A stretch of DNA of 64,000 bases from Apostichopus japonicus (GCF_037975245.1 NC_092568.1:36671001-36735000); one strand, 5' to 3'; positions 26,387 through 39,588 are shown, counted from the first letter of the stretch. Translations and numbers: made by a program. The notes: a model not told the origin generated them from the letters alone.

Positions 26387-26629
26387 GCATACTACCTGTA
26401 GCCAATAAAACCAAAGGTTTACTGAGAATGGTATCATGCTATTTACCTTAATAAATAGTAAAATAACATAAAAGTAAACAAAGAAAAACACAAACAAAAG
26501 AATAGCAGTTAAAGGAAAGAATTGAAACTATTTGGACCAAACTGTCACAGAATCATCAAAGCAAATTACAGTATCTCTTGTGACTTCCAGGAATTCATTA
26601 GTGCTCACCTTTACAATCTAGTAGTATAG

Positions 26630-26912
26630 TCAGTATTGCGAAGTTTGGCATACTGCGAAGTTCGGACCACCCTAAGAAATACACGATTTCACCATGAAAA
26701 CCTACAGGAAGAGTCAAATTTCACCAAAAAGTATGAAGCTACAGTTATTTTCTCTCCAAAATGACCCGTGTGCAATAAATTACTTACATATTTGTCGATA
26801 AAATGACGAAGATCTATGAAGTCTGTTATAATTACTGAAAGAGCAACTGCGCCACCAATTTTATCACCAGCGCCACACTGTGGGTTGCGTGTCCGAACTT
26901 CGCAATACTCTA
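26630..26912. repeat. Inverted 'gtattgcgaagtt' motifs, possible small MITE
   Basis: The left side reads 'cagtattgcgaagtttgg' and then 'atactgcgaagttcggacc'. The complement appears at about 26890-26907 ('tccgaacttcgcaatac') and a weaker one at about 27096-27109 ('gccgaacttcgaag'). The arrangement suggests a small inverted-repeat element, but I could not fix its right end or a target duplication. It lies 5' of the CDIN1 start codon. Confidence 0.4.
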
Positions 26913-27127
26913 GCAAAGAAATACCAGTTCCACAATCACGAAGAATCTTCTTGGAAAACAACGTGAAAACAGTTTGCAGGAAAGAAAGTTTGGCCGTGTA
27001 TCGTACTATAACAAAATTCTCCCACCATATGAAGTATATTTTCAAATGATTTATACCAGAAGATTTAGTTTTGGGGTGTTTTAAGTCTTAAGTGGCCGAA
27101 CTTCGAAGTCACCATCCTACAGTAGTA

Positions 27128-27701
27128 GCATGGTGGGCTCATAATTGACGCACTTAAGGATTTGATTAACGATGTCTATCAACGAAATATACAAATCACT
27201 CAACTGTATGCATTTTTCATGTGTAGTTCCTCAGAAATGTAATGATCTCAAAATATTTATTGTTCTGTGCTTATGCAACAAACAATTGAGCAGAATTTGA
27301 CCACAAAATGTCTGCTGTATCAAGTTCTTTCATACCCCTAAATTGACACATTTCGTCGATAAGCTATCTATACTGTAGGCCTGAGTATACATCAATTAAC
27401 TTTGGATGCTGTTTGCTATGCTCTGAGCCTCTAACTTAAGCTCAGGTCTCAGAGAGTAGTGGTATTATATTGAGGTAATTTTGGTTATTTTTAGGGAGTA
27501 AGGTTTCCAAATACCAAAAAAAAACATGCAAAACTGGGGGAGGGTGCTAAAGCTTAAAAATAACCACAATTTGATCAGAATATACCTGAAATGGATTCAA
27601 GCTCATGAAATATGTAATACTGCTTGGCTGCAAAAAGTTTTGGTTGCCTGCTGTATAATTGCTAGTAATATTTGAAAGTGCGTCAATTATGAAGCCTTTA
27701 C
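27128..27701 (-). mobile_element. TA-flanked MITE, copy A (uninterrupted)
   Basis: Inverted ends share 'cataattgacgcac'. They are GCATGGTGGGCTCATAATTG on one side and, complemented, GTAAAGGCTTCATAATTG on the other. TA dinucleotides flank it at 27126-27127 and 27702-27703, as for Tc1/mariner-type insertion. A second copy in opposite orientation lies at 51733-52753 and aligns along its whole length once its own insertion is removed (574 against about 560 bases). No coding frame. Superfamily inferred only from the TA flanks. Confidence 0.75.
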
Positions 27702-27703
27702 TA

Positions 27704-29419
27704 TAATGTACGGCCTAGCCCTAGCCTAGAAAGTTACATACTTAGTCAGTGTAACACAACCAAGGAAAGTCACTCAAGATAGAGCCTGTGCATTGGGCTC
27801 AAAAATCAAACAAATTGATCCACTCTGAACCCCAGTCCCCTTACGCATCTAGTCTGTAACCGGTTGGCACTGCTACAGTGCTAGCTGGCCTAAAAAGAGG
27901 TAATACAATATTCTGCTCTATGGTTCAATTCCACAATTAATGCACCGTATATATAATACAAAGCTAGCTAAGCATTGCATGCAATAACATCCGTATACGT
28001 CCTACGTTAGGCCCAGGAAATTGTAAGAAGGAAGAAAGGAGTCAATTATAAATGTATACCATATTTGTTATCATTAATTGCATAGAAGAAATGATATTTG
28101 ATATTATTTTAAATGTATAAAACTTTATTTTAAGTGAAATTGACCTTATCAATAATCTATAAAAGAACACTCTTACTAACTATGAGTATTAAAAATAACC
28201 CATTTTTTAATGGTCGCACCGAGAACGTCAACCGCGAATCTCAAAACAAGATGGTTGCAGGTTATGAAAATTGAAGTGTAACTCTCAATGCAACAAAATA
28301 AGCAGCCACTTCAGAAAACTGCCAACCGCCTGTAAGTTGCCTTGTGTAACTTTGTTGTCAAATGCTGTGTTTATTGGGAAACAACTAACATTATATTTCG
28401 AAAACTGTAAAACCAATGATGATCTCGAAGGACTACTGTAACGACAGTGATTGCGAAGTAGGCTAAGTTGGTAAGTTACACTAAGTTACTGGGTATAATA
28501 AGTTAGGCCTGAATTAGTCCTAACGTTATAAATAAGGCCTAACTCAGAATCTGAGTAGGTGGTCCTAGGCCTAGGATAATTTTGAGACATAATTTTTGTT
28601 CTGTACACTGTGTCACATTTGTAGCCCAAGTTGCATTTATGACTATAGGCCTATGTTAGCCAAAGGTGAAATGTATTCATGAAACTATTGGAATAAATAG
28701 AAAAATACATCTAGCCTAGGCCTAGCCTAAGTACAGGTAATTTGCTCCAGCTGGAAACAGTAATACTAGGCCTAAGTACAACTACAAGGTTGGGTTCGGG
28801 GGGGGGGGGGGTGGATGCGTGTGGGGATAGGAATGAGGTACACCTTACAGCCAACTTGTGCATTCTTCTGATAAAGTGCATTTGCATCCATGGAGGGCTC
28901 GTATTGGTAAATTTGCATCTCCAATCCTGGAAACTGATTAGATTTAGTGCCCAAAGTTCCAAAGATGAATTTTAAGTTTGCTGATAGGCCTAAGTCTATG
29001 TGCTGTTGTTTACCACCAAGGCAATAGTGCAAAAGCCTCTTACATCAAGTCGTAGAACTGTTAATTTTATCTAAGATTAGTGAGTAGGTGACCTTACCAT
29101 CTCATATATGCAGTTTTACCCAATTTATTGGAGTATTAGGTTTTGGGTATAACTTGCACACCTTTACAATAATGCAATTTGTAACAATATACAAGAGACC
29201 ACTCACATGGAACATGTCATGAATTATAAAAAGTAATTATGGTTTTGTATCTAATGTTCATACAACTATAAAGAGCTATCAGCCCTTCAGTAGAAAGTTA
29301 TTTGGAGGTGATACTGATCTCCACCCATGAGAGGTTACTCCCATGTAGAGGTTACATTCAAGAACTTCATGTCATGTGTACAGTGTAACCTATCAAATAA
29401 CTTGATTTCTCTTTCACAG
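27704..29419. promoter_or_regulatory. Divergent intergenic region between CDIN1 and ETAA1 homologues
   Basis: The coding starts of the two genes face away from each other with about 3 kb between them, part of it taken by MITEs. The repeat-free part probably carries the 5' UTR exons and promoters of both. It is rich in 'ggcctaggcct' tracts (about 27710, 28560, 28715). A G-run sits at about 28799-28812. No core promoter motif could be assigned; the role is inferred from gene direction. Confidence 0.35.
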
Positions 29420-29453
29420 ATCAAACTTGGCAAGAAAGACTAGGCTACCCATA

Positions 29454-32400
29454 ATGGGAAAGAGGCAGAGATCAGAAGCAAATGATGAAAATGATGGTAA
29501 TCTTGCTGGAAAACGATCTTCAAGTGAGTTTGGTGAGTGGTTATTTATGTAGGAAAAGGGGTTGTGTGGGGGGGTTGGGTGGTTAGGTAAGGTTGAAGGA
29601 GTACATCCCATTCTTGTTACAGCCATGTCACTAGCACAGTATTTCTCCTTTTTAGTGTTAGTTGTAACAACAACAATAAAAGGACAAGAATTGAACAAAG
29701 CATGGGATAAAGACAAGGATAAAGTTAACAAAACAAAGACAATAATTAAATAATTTAGTAGAAATCAGTGATAAACCCATTCACACATTTATTTAACCTG
29801 AAGCTTTCCGGATGCTTGACTCAGTGATGCTGTTACACTTCTAACACCTTTAAGTACTCTTCTTTTATGTTCCAGGGAGACCTTTTTCCCATTTGAAGTC
29901 ACCAGCAATGACTGTTTCATCTCAGTCTGATAATGAAGTGGATATTGTGTGGAGGCATTCTCCTCCCCCTATGAACCTGAAGCTCTGTGATACACCAGGT
30001 TTGGTCATTTACATTTATAAGGAATCTTCAAAGATGATAATTTCTGCAAAGGGTATATCAGTCCTATCATAAACTCAGGAATTACTTACAGTTAATAAGA
30101 GAGAAATATCATACAGAAAGATGACCACAGTGTCAGTAGTAACTTCATCTAAGTGTCTAATATTTTAAATAAATTCTGGTGCTTTTAATGGTAAATTAAG
30201 GTGAGGTGCAAGGATCTGGAGAAGGTGGTAGGGAGGAGGTAGAAAATCTAAAGATCTCCTCTTATATTTATAAATGGGTGAAGTTTGAACCAAATATATT
30301 TTGCCTTAATGATTGATTAATTTGAACTAGGGTATGTTTAATACCTCAGGCTCATACACCTTACTGATCTGTCATTGCAGTGCAGTATGCATATAAAACA
30401 TTTCAAAGGCAGAATCTTGCCGTAAAGTGTTAGCTGTAACTTGAACCACTGGAGATAAAGATTCTAGATTTCTCCCATGGAGGGCTTTTGTGTCACTCAC
30501 TTGCTTTTGTACCACTGTAATGATAAATTTGTTTTAAAGTTTCTATCCAAAGGACGTTGGAACTTGTTCTGTGCAATTTATCAGGTGAGTAAAACGTTTG
30601 ATATTGAACGAACGGAATTGAGTTATTATTTCCTCTTTTCGTGCAGGGCCTAACACCAGAAGACGGAGTGATTATAGTAGTAAGGACATTGCTGACATGA
30701 TTGAGTGTATCAACAGCCGGAATAATTCGGTAACATAATTATTAGTTGTGTTTGTAGGCTAGAAAGATGTTTTGGGTCATTCCATATCAAATCACCAGAT
30801 TTTGGCGTATGTTGTGGTTCGACCTCTTCTAAAAATTACCAAAGTTATTATGTGCTTGGACATATCATAAAATAAGCATATTCTGAAAATTTAAGTTGCA
30901 TTGCTTCAAACTTGGCCGAATTATCACACTTTGAAATTCCGCAATTTGTCGCCACCGTGGCATTTTCTTGATTTTTTGAGGTCTGATTTCTCAGCAGTTA
31001 AACATCCTTTTACCTTCCTATTCCAGAAGTCCACAGATTAAATGGGATATAAACAATTAAGGCTATAATAGTATTTTCATGTTCAGTCAGGTCAACATAA
31101 AAGTGCCAAAATATTCAATTTAGGTATTTTTCCCTTATAAAATGTGCCATTTTTAGTGATAAATTGCTCCTACACAACTGCTTCAGGATACTTAACTCTT
31201 TTTTATGGTGGTCCAAAGAACACATATTTCTTTACTGGAAATCAAATTTGAAAATATCTTTGTCTTATAACATCAATATCCACTAGGCAAGTGACAATGA
31301 AGTTTTTTCTTATATTCATGTAGCAACAGTCACCGACGATCTCGACACCCCCTTTACTTGGTCTGTGGATGCAGGGTAGACAGGACGCTGAGACGACTCC
31401 TGTCGCGCCCAAGGCTGGGCATCGGTGAGGAAACTAAAATACTTTTTAATATATGTCAACTACTTGTGTCATATTTTTGTGATTCAAAACCTCATTACTA
31501 CAGAGAGCAAATATTACTTTTTATCAAAGGTAATGGAGCTGTTCACAAACTGTGCTTCTGTTAAAAGAATCACCTGCGAAAGTGATATGAACTGAGCGCA
31601 TTTTCTAACCCAACATTTTGATTCCGGCAATAAGAACAGAGGGAAGCGACCTTTGAAGAAGATCATATTGGAAGGGAATTGCTAGGCCTTTTGATTTTAT
31701 ATGTTTTTAAAACCATTCTCTGGGCTGTTATAGTTAGTGCTTTAGGGTCATTGGCTTTTATTGATTTTGATAGATATTTTCAAAGGGATTCCAGTGTAGG
31801 ATCATTAGGATGGTTTAGGATAATGATAAGAGAAGGTCAGAAGTAAGAATGATGTCTTTGTTTTTGCTCTAACTAAGTGAGTTGATTGATCCTTTAATCA
31901 GATGCCGGCAGAATTAGATAGATGTGTACATGTAATGGTCAAGAATCAACATTTTTCCTTAATTTGTGCATGTGTTAATGTTTACTCTCTGGTAAAAAGG
32001 GGGGAAATGCATGAAGGTGCCTCGAAATACAAAATGATGTTCCTTTTTTCCACTGTGGGAAGTTATGCCTTTTTGTTCAGGTTTTATCGATTAAAAATGC
32101 AATCACAAAGTGGTTATAATTTGACTTAAAAAATAGACAGTTACAGTGTCTATTAGTTTTTCTACAACATATGTAAATATGAAGCTCTTAGCTTTATGCT
32201 GTCATTCCTATGAAAGGTCTTCTGCTGTTTTTAGTCTGTTGTGAAGTTTGAAAAGAATTGAGAATTTCGGGCACAAATTTGGAGATTCATCAACAAAATG
32301 AACTCATAACAATTGCTTCCCCTCCATGAACTCAATATGCCAACATAAAATTTAATGTCCAAAACTAAAATTGTAACATTTTGGTAACGTCTTGATTTAT

Positions 32401-35400
32401 CCAGGCCCCCACGCAGAATTTCATCCCGAAAGCGACCAAACGATAACTGGGCGACACTGGCCAAGGATCTCCACATGCTCGCAGAGCTGTCCCAGACATC
32501 CAGAATTCCTTCTACATCTCACGAAGACGAATTGGAGGATGGAGTAGATTCAGAAGAAGACAAGGAAAATGCAGTTGTGACCACGCTGCATCGTCACGGC
32601 GATGACAATGCAAATGCGACATTTGAAACCAGCCTTCAAGTTGATCAAGAACAGGAGGATGAGGAGGTCATTGTTGCTGTCGAACTGCCCATGGAAGAAC
32701 TGTGGGAAGATGACAGTTGGTTTGAAAATGAAGATGTGGTCCAGCATGCTACTCAGGTTGAGGAAGAAGCATTTTCCCAGAAGCCTTGTGCGGAGGGTAA
32801 CTCGGCCGGGTCAAAGACAGTGAAAACAGACGTTCACAACAAACCTTCGGGCAGTTTCATTAAAAGTAACGCCTCTCTGATACCTTTAAAGGACAACTGC
32901 CAAAAGCCACTGCAGTCGGATAACAAATCACAGTTTGTTTTACCTCCGAAAGTGAATCGACTGAGTCACAAGGCGACTTTCCAAGCTTCGTCTACGATTG
33001 GAAAATCCGATCGCATGGGTCCGTCATCGTCAGACAAAAGTTCTCTCAAAGTTTCACAGGTTAAACAAAGTCAAAGTAGGTTTCAGGGACACCGTTCTCA
33101 ATTCTCAAAGAATGTTATTCCTTCATCAACTTCAGAATTGTCTGATGGATCCCTTCAAACCAAGTCACTTTCATCGTCCTCAAATGTGAGTCAGTTTAGG
33201 AAAAAACCAAAAGAGAGCGTGAGTACTGCAGCAGGTACGGAAGAACATTCTTCAGTTACTTCTGCAGCCAGATCTTTACAAAGAGAGGACTCTAATCAGT
33301 GCCAAATATCATATTCTCGAGTAAATAGTGTGACCGTGAGTCATGTCGATCACCAAACCATAGATCATAATTCTAGCGCTGACCTGTTTGACTCTAGCTT
33401 GACGGACGATTTACTGGAAACCACCTCAGGCGGTGATTTTGAGAATCAGACTGTGGAGAATAAATCAAAAACGGCAGGGAAATCAATCCCAATATCACCA
33501 CTCAGAAACGATAAGCTAGAGAGCGATCTATTTTCAGATAACAGTCTGTTGGATGAAGAGCTCTTGGCTGCTATGGAGAAAGAAGAAATGCAATGGGAGG
33601 AAATTTGTTCCCAACAGACAGAGAAGGTGCCCACTTTAAATGTCAGTCATTGCAAGCAAGACGGAAATGTGACTAATCTGCAATTTAAATCGGTCGCGAA
33701 GGACACCAAGTGTAATGACTCAAAAGTGGCCAAATCTTCCGCTTTGATCGGTCAGCCAAACGGTGTTCTCAGTAAAGACCAGGCAACCGGTCAAATGTCC
33801 AGTTTTTCCCAGTTTAAGGCTCCAAGTTCTTCACAGTTTGCATCTAGCAGTAAGCCAGCATCGTTGATAAGAAGTAAAGAATCCAATAGCATTGTTCCCC
33901 AGTTCAGGACACATGTGACTGCAGGTGTTGGAAGTTTTCAGAGAAATGAAGCTAAACCCAACTCAAAACCCTCATCTCATAAGCAGCAATCTACTATGTC
34001 TACCAAACCAATGTTGACCGCTGCAGTGTCTAGTCAAGCGATAAAAGTACCCACCGGCGTATTTGTCTCATCTCAAAAGTCAAAGGACGCTAAACCGGGC
34101 GATAATCCCTCTCAAAGTGCCCGATCGACTTTTCAGTTTGGTAGAAAGCAGACCGGAGCTGCCAAACCCAATATCATGTCTCCGTTGGCTTCCCACAGTA
34201 AAATTCGCAGTGACTCTGAATCGAGAGAAGGCATTTTGGATAGCCTCAGCAACATGAAGGAAATCCGTCCCACAGTGACAGCCAATCCACCCCGAACCAA
34301 ACAATTTACGTCCAAGCTACCCCAGGTTACCAAAACTCTTACAGCTCACCATGGTACTGCAGGGAACACGTTGAACTCTAGTATGCTTTCGCAGTCCAGT
34401 CAATTTTCGAGCGGTTCCCAGGTGAAGACTCAGGAAGAGATTAACTCAGATGTGACACCTAGTCCTGTCTTCTCTGTTAATAACCATTGTTCATCCTCAA
34501 GCCATGCTAAACCTCCACCAAATTTAGGAACTAAGACGACGTTACCCACCTCAACAGAACATGGTCCAAGTCTTAACAGGAATATCTCTTCAACGAAATA
34601 TGTTAAAGTTACAACAGAAGGCCCCGAAGAACCCTCGGGGGTGAACGCTTCGATCCATGGGCAAAGTTCACAATTTGTCAAGGTATCAGGTAATGAATTA
34701 CACAAACAAACTCTGACAAACAGGACTCACCTTGTTCCTCCCTCTCGGGAGCCCAGAGCTAAATTTTTCGAACCAAATTCACAGACAGGTACATTGCAAG
34801 CCAGTCGTTTGGATGTGCAAAAGGCTGACACCACCGGAGCACCTTGTCAAAGGATTCCCTCCCAGTTCAGCAAGGCACGGAAGGTGTCACCCGATCAAGC
34901 ACAAGCCTCCGTGGGCGGTGGTAAAGTACCGGCTGATGGGAGGAAGTGCTCCAACGATACCAACCTCATCTCAAAAGTTACAAACTCATCTGCAAAAGGA
35001 AATTTAACAGACAGCACAAAGGTATCGTCCACATTCTCACAATTTAACAGCAACTCTAAGAAGAGTGAGGGATCTGCGATACAAAATGGCACTCGCTTAC
35101 AGAATCGTTATCCACCTCTAGATTTTAAAGGCATTTCAAATGGAACAACTGGAAACAGTCAATGGAACAAACCTTCGGCTAGCATCACAAAAGTGAAAGA
35201 GAATGAAAAAACTGGAAACAGTCAATGGAACAAACCTTCGGCTAGCATCACAAAAGTGAAAGAGTTGAACGGGGAAGATCAGAATGGCACGACACTTGTA
35301 TCTCAAGGTAAGTTTATCTTTATTAGTATTTCCCTACATGATGTTGTCTTCTTGTACTGGTGCCAGTTTTCAGCCAACACAACATGAAAATTATCACGAA

Positions 35401-36371
35401 AGGAAAATAATTTGGTTTTGCTCGAAAATTTGTCATGGATCTTTTTAGGGTACCTTTGAAATTGCAACCCTTATGTTTAATGCTGCATTTTGCTTTTGAT
35501 TTTTTAGTAACTCTTACCCATTAGTTATTTACCAAACTTACTTTAACAGTCTCAAAATATGATTATAAATTGACAATAGTAATGGTTATATGTAAGGAAA
35601 CTCTACATTGCATTGAGCTAGTGAATGGTTTGGTGTTGTCATGGAAGGGATTCTCTTTCTGTTAAATCCTAGAAAAAAAGGCAGGGGTCATCCATGACTC
35701 AAACTCTATAAAATATTTGGACTAATAAAATAAGTTTAGCTTTAGTTCAGTTTAGTATCTCTCAAGTGGTAAGAAGACTGAGTGAGGTGAAGGCAACCCA
35801 TTCATCATAATTGTAGTGTGGCTGTGGTGAAGGAAGTTGTTTTGAATCCATTGAAAAAAAGAACAACCCAAAACTTCATTTTCCAATTTATGAACCAGAC
35901 ATACCAAATCCACAGAAGTCTCCAATAAACAATCTTGCAAAGTAGCAAGTTTTAATAAGGCATAACTCCTGGTGAGGTCTTGGATCAGCAACTAAGCGGT
36001 TGTGAGGGTAAGGGGAGGGCACTTTAACCGCTACACCATATGCCTCCATCTAGGGGTGGGAGAAGGCTATCATGATGGGTTAATCAGCAGAAGTTGCAAA
36101 ACATACCCATCTGTTATGTTTCTGTGTGTCAAACAATGCCTGTACAATACCGTGTCGGAAAAAGAATAAATAATCAAGAAAAATGACAAGAATTAGAGAA
36201 CTTTACTATGATTTTTACTTCTACCCCACAGATCTAAACAGAAGGACTTGTAGCCAAGAGGAAATACAGAGGAAGAGACAAGAAGCTCTTGCCAGGAAGA
36301 AAGAAAAGGAAAATATCTTTGGTAATCATGGGATGAGTTTAAGAAACAGGACTTTCAGCAAAAAATACTGA
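29454..36371 (+). CDS. ETAA1: ETAA1 homologue, RPA-binding ATR activator, six coding exons
   Basis: Coding exons: 29454-29532, 29876-29998, 30647-30729, 31324-31424, 32405-35307, 36232-36371. All phases agree; the sum is 3429 bases or 1142 residues (human about 926). The start ATG lies in an exon opening at 29420. Near the N terminus, VDIVWRHSPPP (W52) followed by SKDIADMIECINS and NDNWATLAKDLHML match the order of the ETAA1 ATR-activating region. That region contains the key tryptophan in human. The last exon carries CSQEEIQRKRQEALARKK (about residues 1102-1120), the C-terminal helix that binds the RPA32 winged-helix domain and resembles those of TIPIN and SMARCAL1. The huge central exon is serine-rich and disordered. 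It has acidic-hydrophobic clusters such as MEELWEDDSWFENED that could bind RPA70N (inference). Nine SQF motifs are spread through it. Stop assumed at 36369-36371; a weak donor at 36324 is the alternative. Confidence 0.85.
30776..31250. repeat. Probable repeat in an ETAA1 intron
   Basis: The intron between 30729 and 31324 opens with 'ggtcattccatatcaaatca', a sequence I associate with dispersed elements in invertebrate genomes. No terminal inverted repeat or target duplication was found, so limits are approximate. Confidence 0.25.
35148..35265 (+). repeat. 63-bp in-frame duplication inside the ETAA1 coding exon
   Basis: The unit encoding GNSQWNKPSASITKVKE plus a short linker occurs twice with an exact offset of 63 bases (second copy from about 35211). 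It preserves the reading frame and adds 21 residues. Nearly identical codons show it is recent. Confidence 0.9.
35745..36054 (-). mobile_element. Possible tRNA-derived SINE relic in the last ETAA1 intron
   Basis: The complement begins GGCATATGGTGTAGCGGTTA, which fits a tRNA 5' end with an A box (TGGTGTAGCGG). About 45 bases on, a degenerate B-box-like stretch reads TGCTGATCCAAG. About 250 bases of non-tRNA body follow to near 35745. The B box is weak, so the call is tentative. Confidence 0.4.
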
Positions 36372-37401
36372 CATTTTACATAGATCTCTTTTTGCCAGTG
36401 TGGATGATTTAATGTCTGTGGATTCATATGTTCATATAATGGATGACAGCTTTCTTACTACAGAAATTTCTCTTGGACGAGTCTCGGTAGTTTTATCGTC
36501 TACCCTTACCTCGGTAATTATGCGCACAGTGATTTGAAAGAGTATTTCATTATTTGATTTGAATGAGATTGTCAGGAGAGAGAAAGCTGTAGAAAATAGT
36601 TTGAACTAAAGGTATAAAAGCAGGAAAAAGGTGGTGGCTTTTCAATTTATACTTAAAACCCGTCAAACCCTATACACGTCAAAAATGACCCGATTGTGTA
36701 AGTAACTTAAGTTATTTTACGTTGTTGAGCATCTCCTGGTAGCCACCCAGTAGTTTGTAAAATCACTTATTATCGTGATTAATATTCCGCATAACTTTTT
36801 TTCTAATAGGGTTGTGAATGAGTGGAGAAAGTTGTACTTGCAAGTAGTGTGAATGGGTTTCAGAATGCTTTGGACAAGCACTTTAAGCAGTGTAATCACC
36901 TAATCGGGTCTGTGTTTTTTTTCCCATAGGATCCTTGATAGGGACTTGAGTGTCCCTCCTGATCCTTTTTTTTCTACTAAACTAAACTAATTATAAGACA
37001 ACAAACATCCATCAGAACTTTATATGCAAATTTAGTCTAAACCTTTGTACTAGAGATATGTCATAAAAAAGCATGGCATAATTTAGTGTTCATATTTGCA
37101 GGCACTGAGCCTTGTTGCTCATAAAGCACTCTGGTTCATGTGTACACAAAGTGCTATTTATACCTATTTGTACTTGTCTAGAAATCTGCCTATTTTGCAA
37201 AGAGAAATGCTATGCAATATCAGATTAATTGTTCTCTGCCATAGACAGTATTGTTGTGTGTTTACAAAAGTATTTGACTTATTTGAGGCTTCTAAGCATG
37301 CTTTGCGACACTAAACTCAGAGAGGTCAACATGATATTTTGTGTGCTCAATATCTTCTTAGTATGTTGGATGGATATTACAATGCAAATGCAACCACTGT
37401 T

Positions 37402-37517
37402 TCAATTTCTGGTGTTGGTTGTCACTGATTCAATTTCTGTTGTTGAATTCCACTGATTCAAGTTCTGGTGTCCATGTGTCTGATTCAGTTTCTGGTGTCC
37501 ATGTCACTGATTTGGTT
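37402..37517. repeat. Minisatellite of about 30 bp, four copies
   Basis: Degenerate units of the form 'cactgattcaatttctggtg' plus a variable end repeat about every 30 bases (near 37421, 37450, 37479). It ends 70 bases before the TIR element. Confidence 0.7.
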
Positions 37518-37586
37518 TCTTTGCAGATTTCTTGTTTCTTGGAAGAAATTACTCCAGCTTGCTTGCTGTCATAATATGTATGCTTT

Positions 37587-38291
37587 CTGGTCACTTCGCC
37601 CAACAACCATTTCGCCCAACCAGCCTGGTCATTTCGCCCAACCAGCATGGTCATTTCGCCCAACCTTGTTGGTCATTTTGCCCAACCATTTTTTTTACTC
37701 ATATTCAGTCAGAATAATATTACTTTTTTCTATTTCACTAGTTTAATTTGATTTATTTTGGGTTATATTACTTGGAGGTAGGTAAATAAAGTGAGGTCGG
37801 CCTGATTTCGATCGGAGTCTGAGCAGTTATTTCGGGTATAATGGGAGGATTACACTACTTTAGGCTCGGTTACGCATACAATGGAAGTTATTTTATTACA
37901 CAAACAAAGTGGAATCGGTGTGGAATAATATCACCTTTTCTATTTCACTAGTTCAATTTGATTTATTTTGGATTATAGTATTACACTACTTTAGGCGGTT
38001 ACCCATACAATGGAAGTTTAGTATGATACAAACAATGGGGAATCGGTGTGGAACGTTTCCTTACTAAAGTTATACAAGATTCCTTAATATTCGGTTCGTA
38101 TCCTGTAACGTTAACAATTCCCGAACGTTTCCTTATTGCAGTATAATATTTAATCAATGATGGTCGAAATAACCCGCAAGTTGAGCGAAATGACCAGGCT
38201 GGTTGGGCGAAATGACCAGGCTGGGTGGGCGAAATGGTAAGGTTGGGCGAAATGGCAGTTGGGCGAAATGGTTGTTGGGCGAAGTGACCAG
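37587..38291. mobile_element. TIR element with iterated TTTCGCCCAAC motif
   Basis: The two ends are inverted copies; the outer 34 bases, beginning CTGGTCACTTCGCCCAACAA, are identical. Further in, each end consists of five or six copies of 'catttcgcccaac', joined by 'cagcctggt' or similar. The 450-base core contains two copies of a 'ctatttcactagttcaattt' block and of 'ggaatcggtgtggaa'. No transposase frame. No clear target duplication: only 'ctt' is shared by the flanks. Non-autonomous DNA transposon or foldback element. Confidence 0.75.
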
Positions 38292-39588
38292 CTTCCATAT
38301 GTGTACCCTCATTTAGGACATGTTCAAGTAACATTGTGTCAAATTTGAACTGTTAATTCCTACCACATTTTTTAAGTTTTAGGGACGCAATATGTTATGT
38401 GATATAGATATATAATGCTTAAAGTATGAATTATGTGGAGAAATTTCTTCTTGAAAAAGTTTGCTCTTTTCTGCAGTGAAAATTGTTTCTTGCTCATTAA
38501 GCCAAAGAGTATTGTCATATCAATGTTCTTGGTATCCTGGAATTACTGGTCATGAAATGAAAATTGCTTCCATAGCCTGCTAAAGGTATCAACTTTTCTA
38601 AACGCCTACTACATGTGATCAGGTAACCTGTACAGCAAATTTCTGTAGTCTGTGGCAACTACAAAATCGATGGCTTTGACAGATACCAAAAGGCAACCAT
38701 GTTACCTCCAGACTTCACAACTAGCTCTGTGCCAAAAGGAAAATAAAATTGTAAAAGGTAAAGTTGCAAGTGAGAGAAAAAAACTATGAGATGTTTACAT
38801 CATAAGCAAGCTCATGATTAGTTCATTGAAGAGTCTTGACAAATGTCATGGAAAACATTTAAAATGTATATAAATTTATTTAATATTGTTGGAAACCACA
38901 GAAATCACTGTATTTATGTTAGTTTAAAAGGTATCTGTTTGTATCTTCCTTAGCCTGAAGGAATGGGAAGAAAACTTTAAGCAGACCTTAGCGTTTCAAT
39001 ACTAACGACACGTACAATCGTTACTGCAATTACCTTTGAAATCTTCTCGTTTCTTATTCAGAAAATAGTATGAAGCGTTTCATGATTTCATGGTAATTAA
39101 TAGATTATTTTAAATGGATATAGACTTTCACCCACTGGTTGTGGGCATATTTTGCGTAGTTCTAGGTCTCTGAAAGTGTGAAAGCCTAGCATAATGTGTT
39201 AAAATATCCTTAGGAAATTAAAATTTCTTTAGTAGGGTATTGATAATCCATTGTTACAACAAATTGTCAGAAATATTAACATTCTTTGTACTAAAGGTTT
39301 GCATTCATTTAAATTTAATATTAATATTACATAATACATCTGACAAGCAGTTGTTGTAAGCTATATATTAAGATCGCCTTTAAGGTCAAGTATGTAATGT
39401 CATTATTATACCACATCATGGAAATAGTTAACCATTTAAATTTGCTCTGCAATTTTTTTACCAGAATATTCAACTCATTTGCAAAAGTGACAGCAAAATT
39501 GGTTTGTGCGCTTATTCCGGTCCATGCTTGTATTGACTTCCAATTGTGTACCAATTGAAAAAGAAGACCTTTCTTGCATTTGTTAGAT

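Noticed and set aside
28711-29032. Overlapping short frames between CDIN1 and ETAA1 on both strands
   Set aside because: They cross a G-run, share no splice-compatible structure with neighbours and resemble no protein I know.
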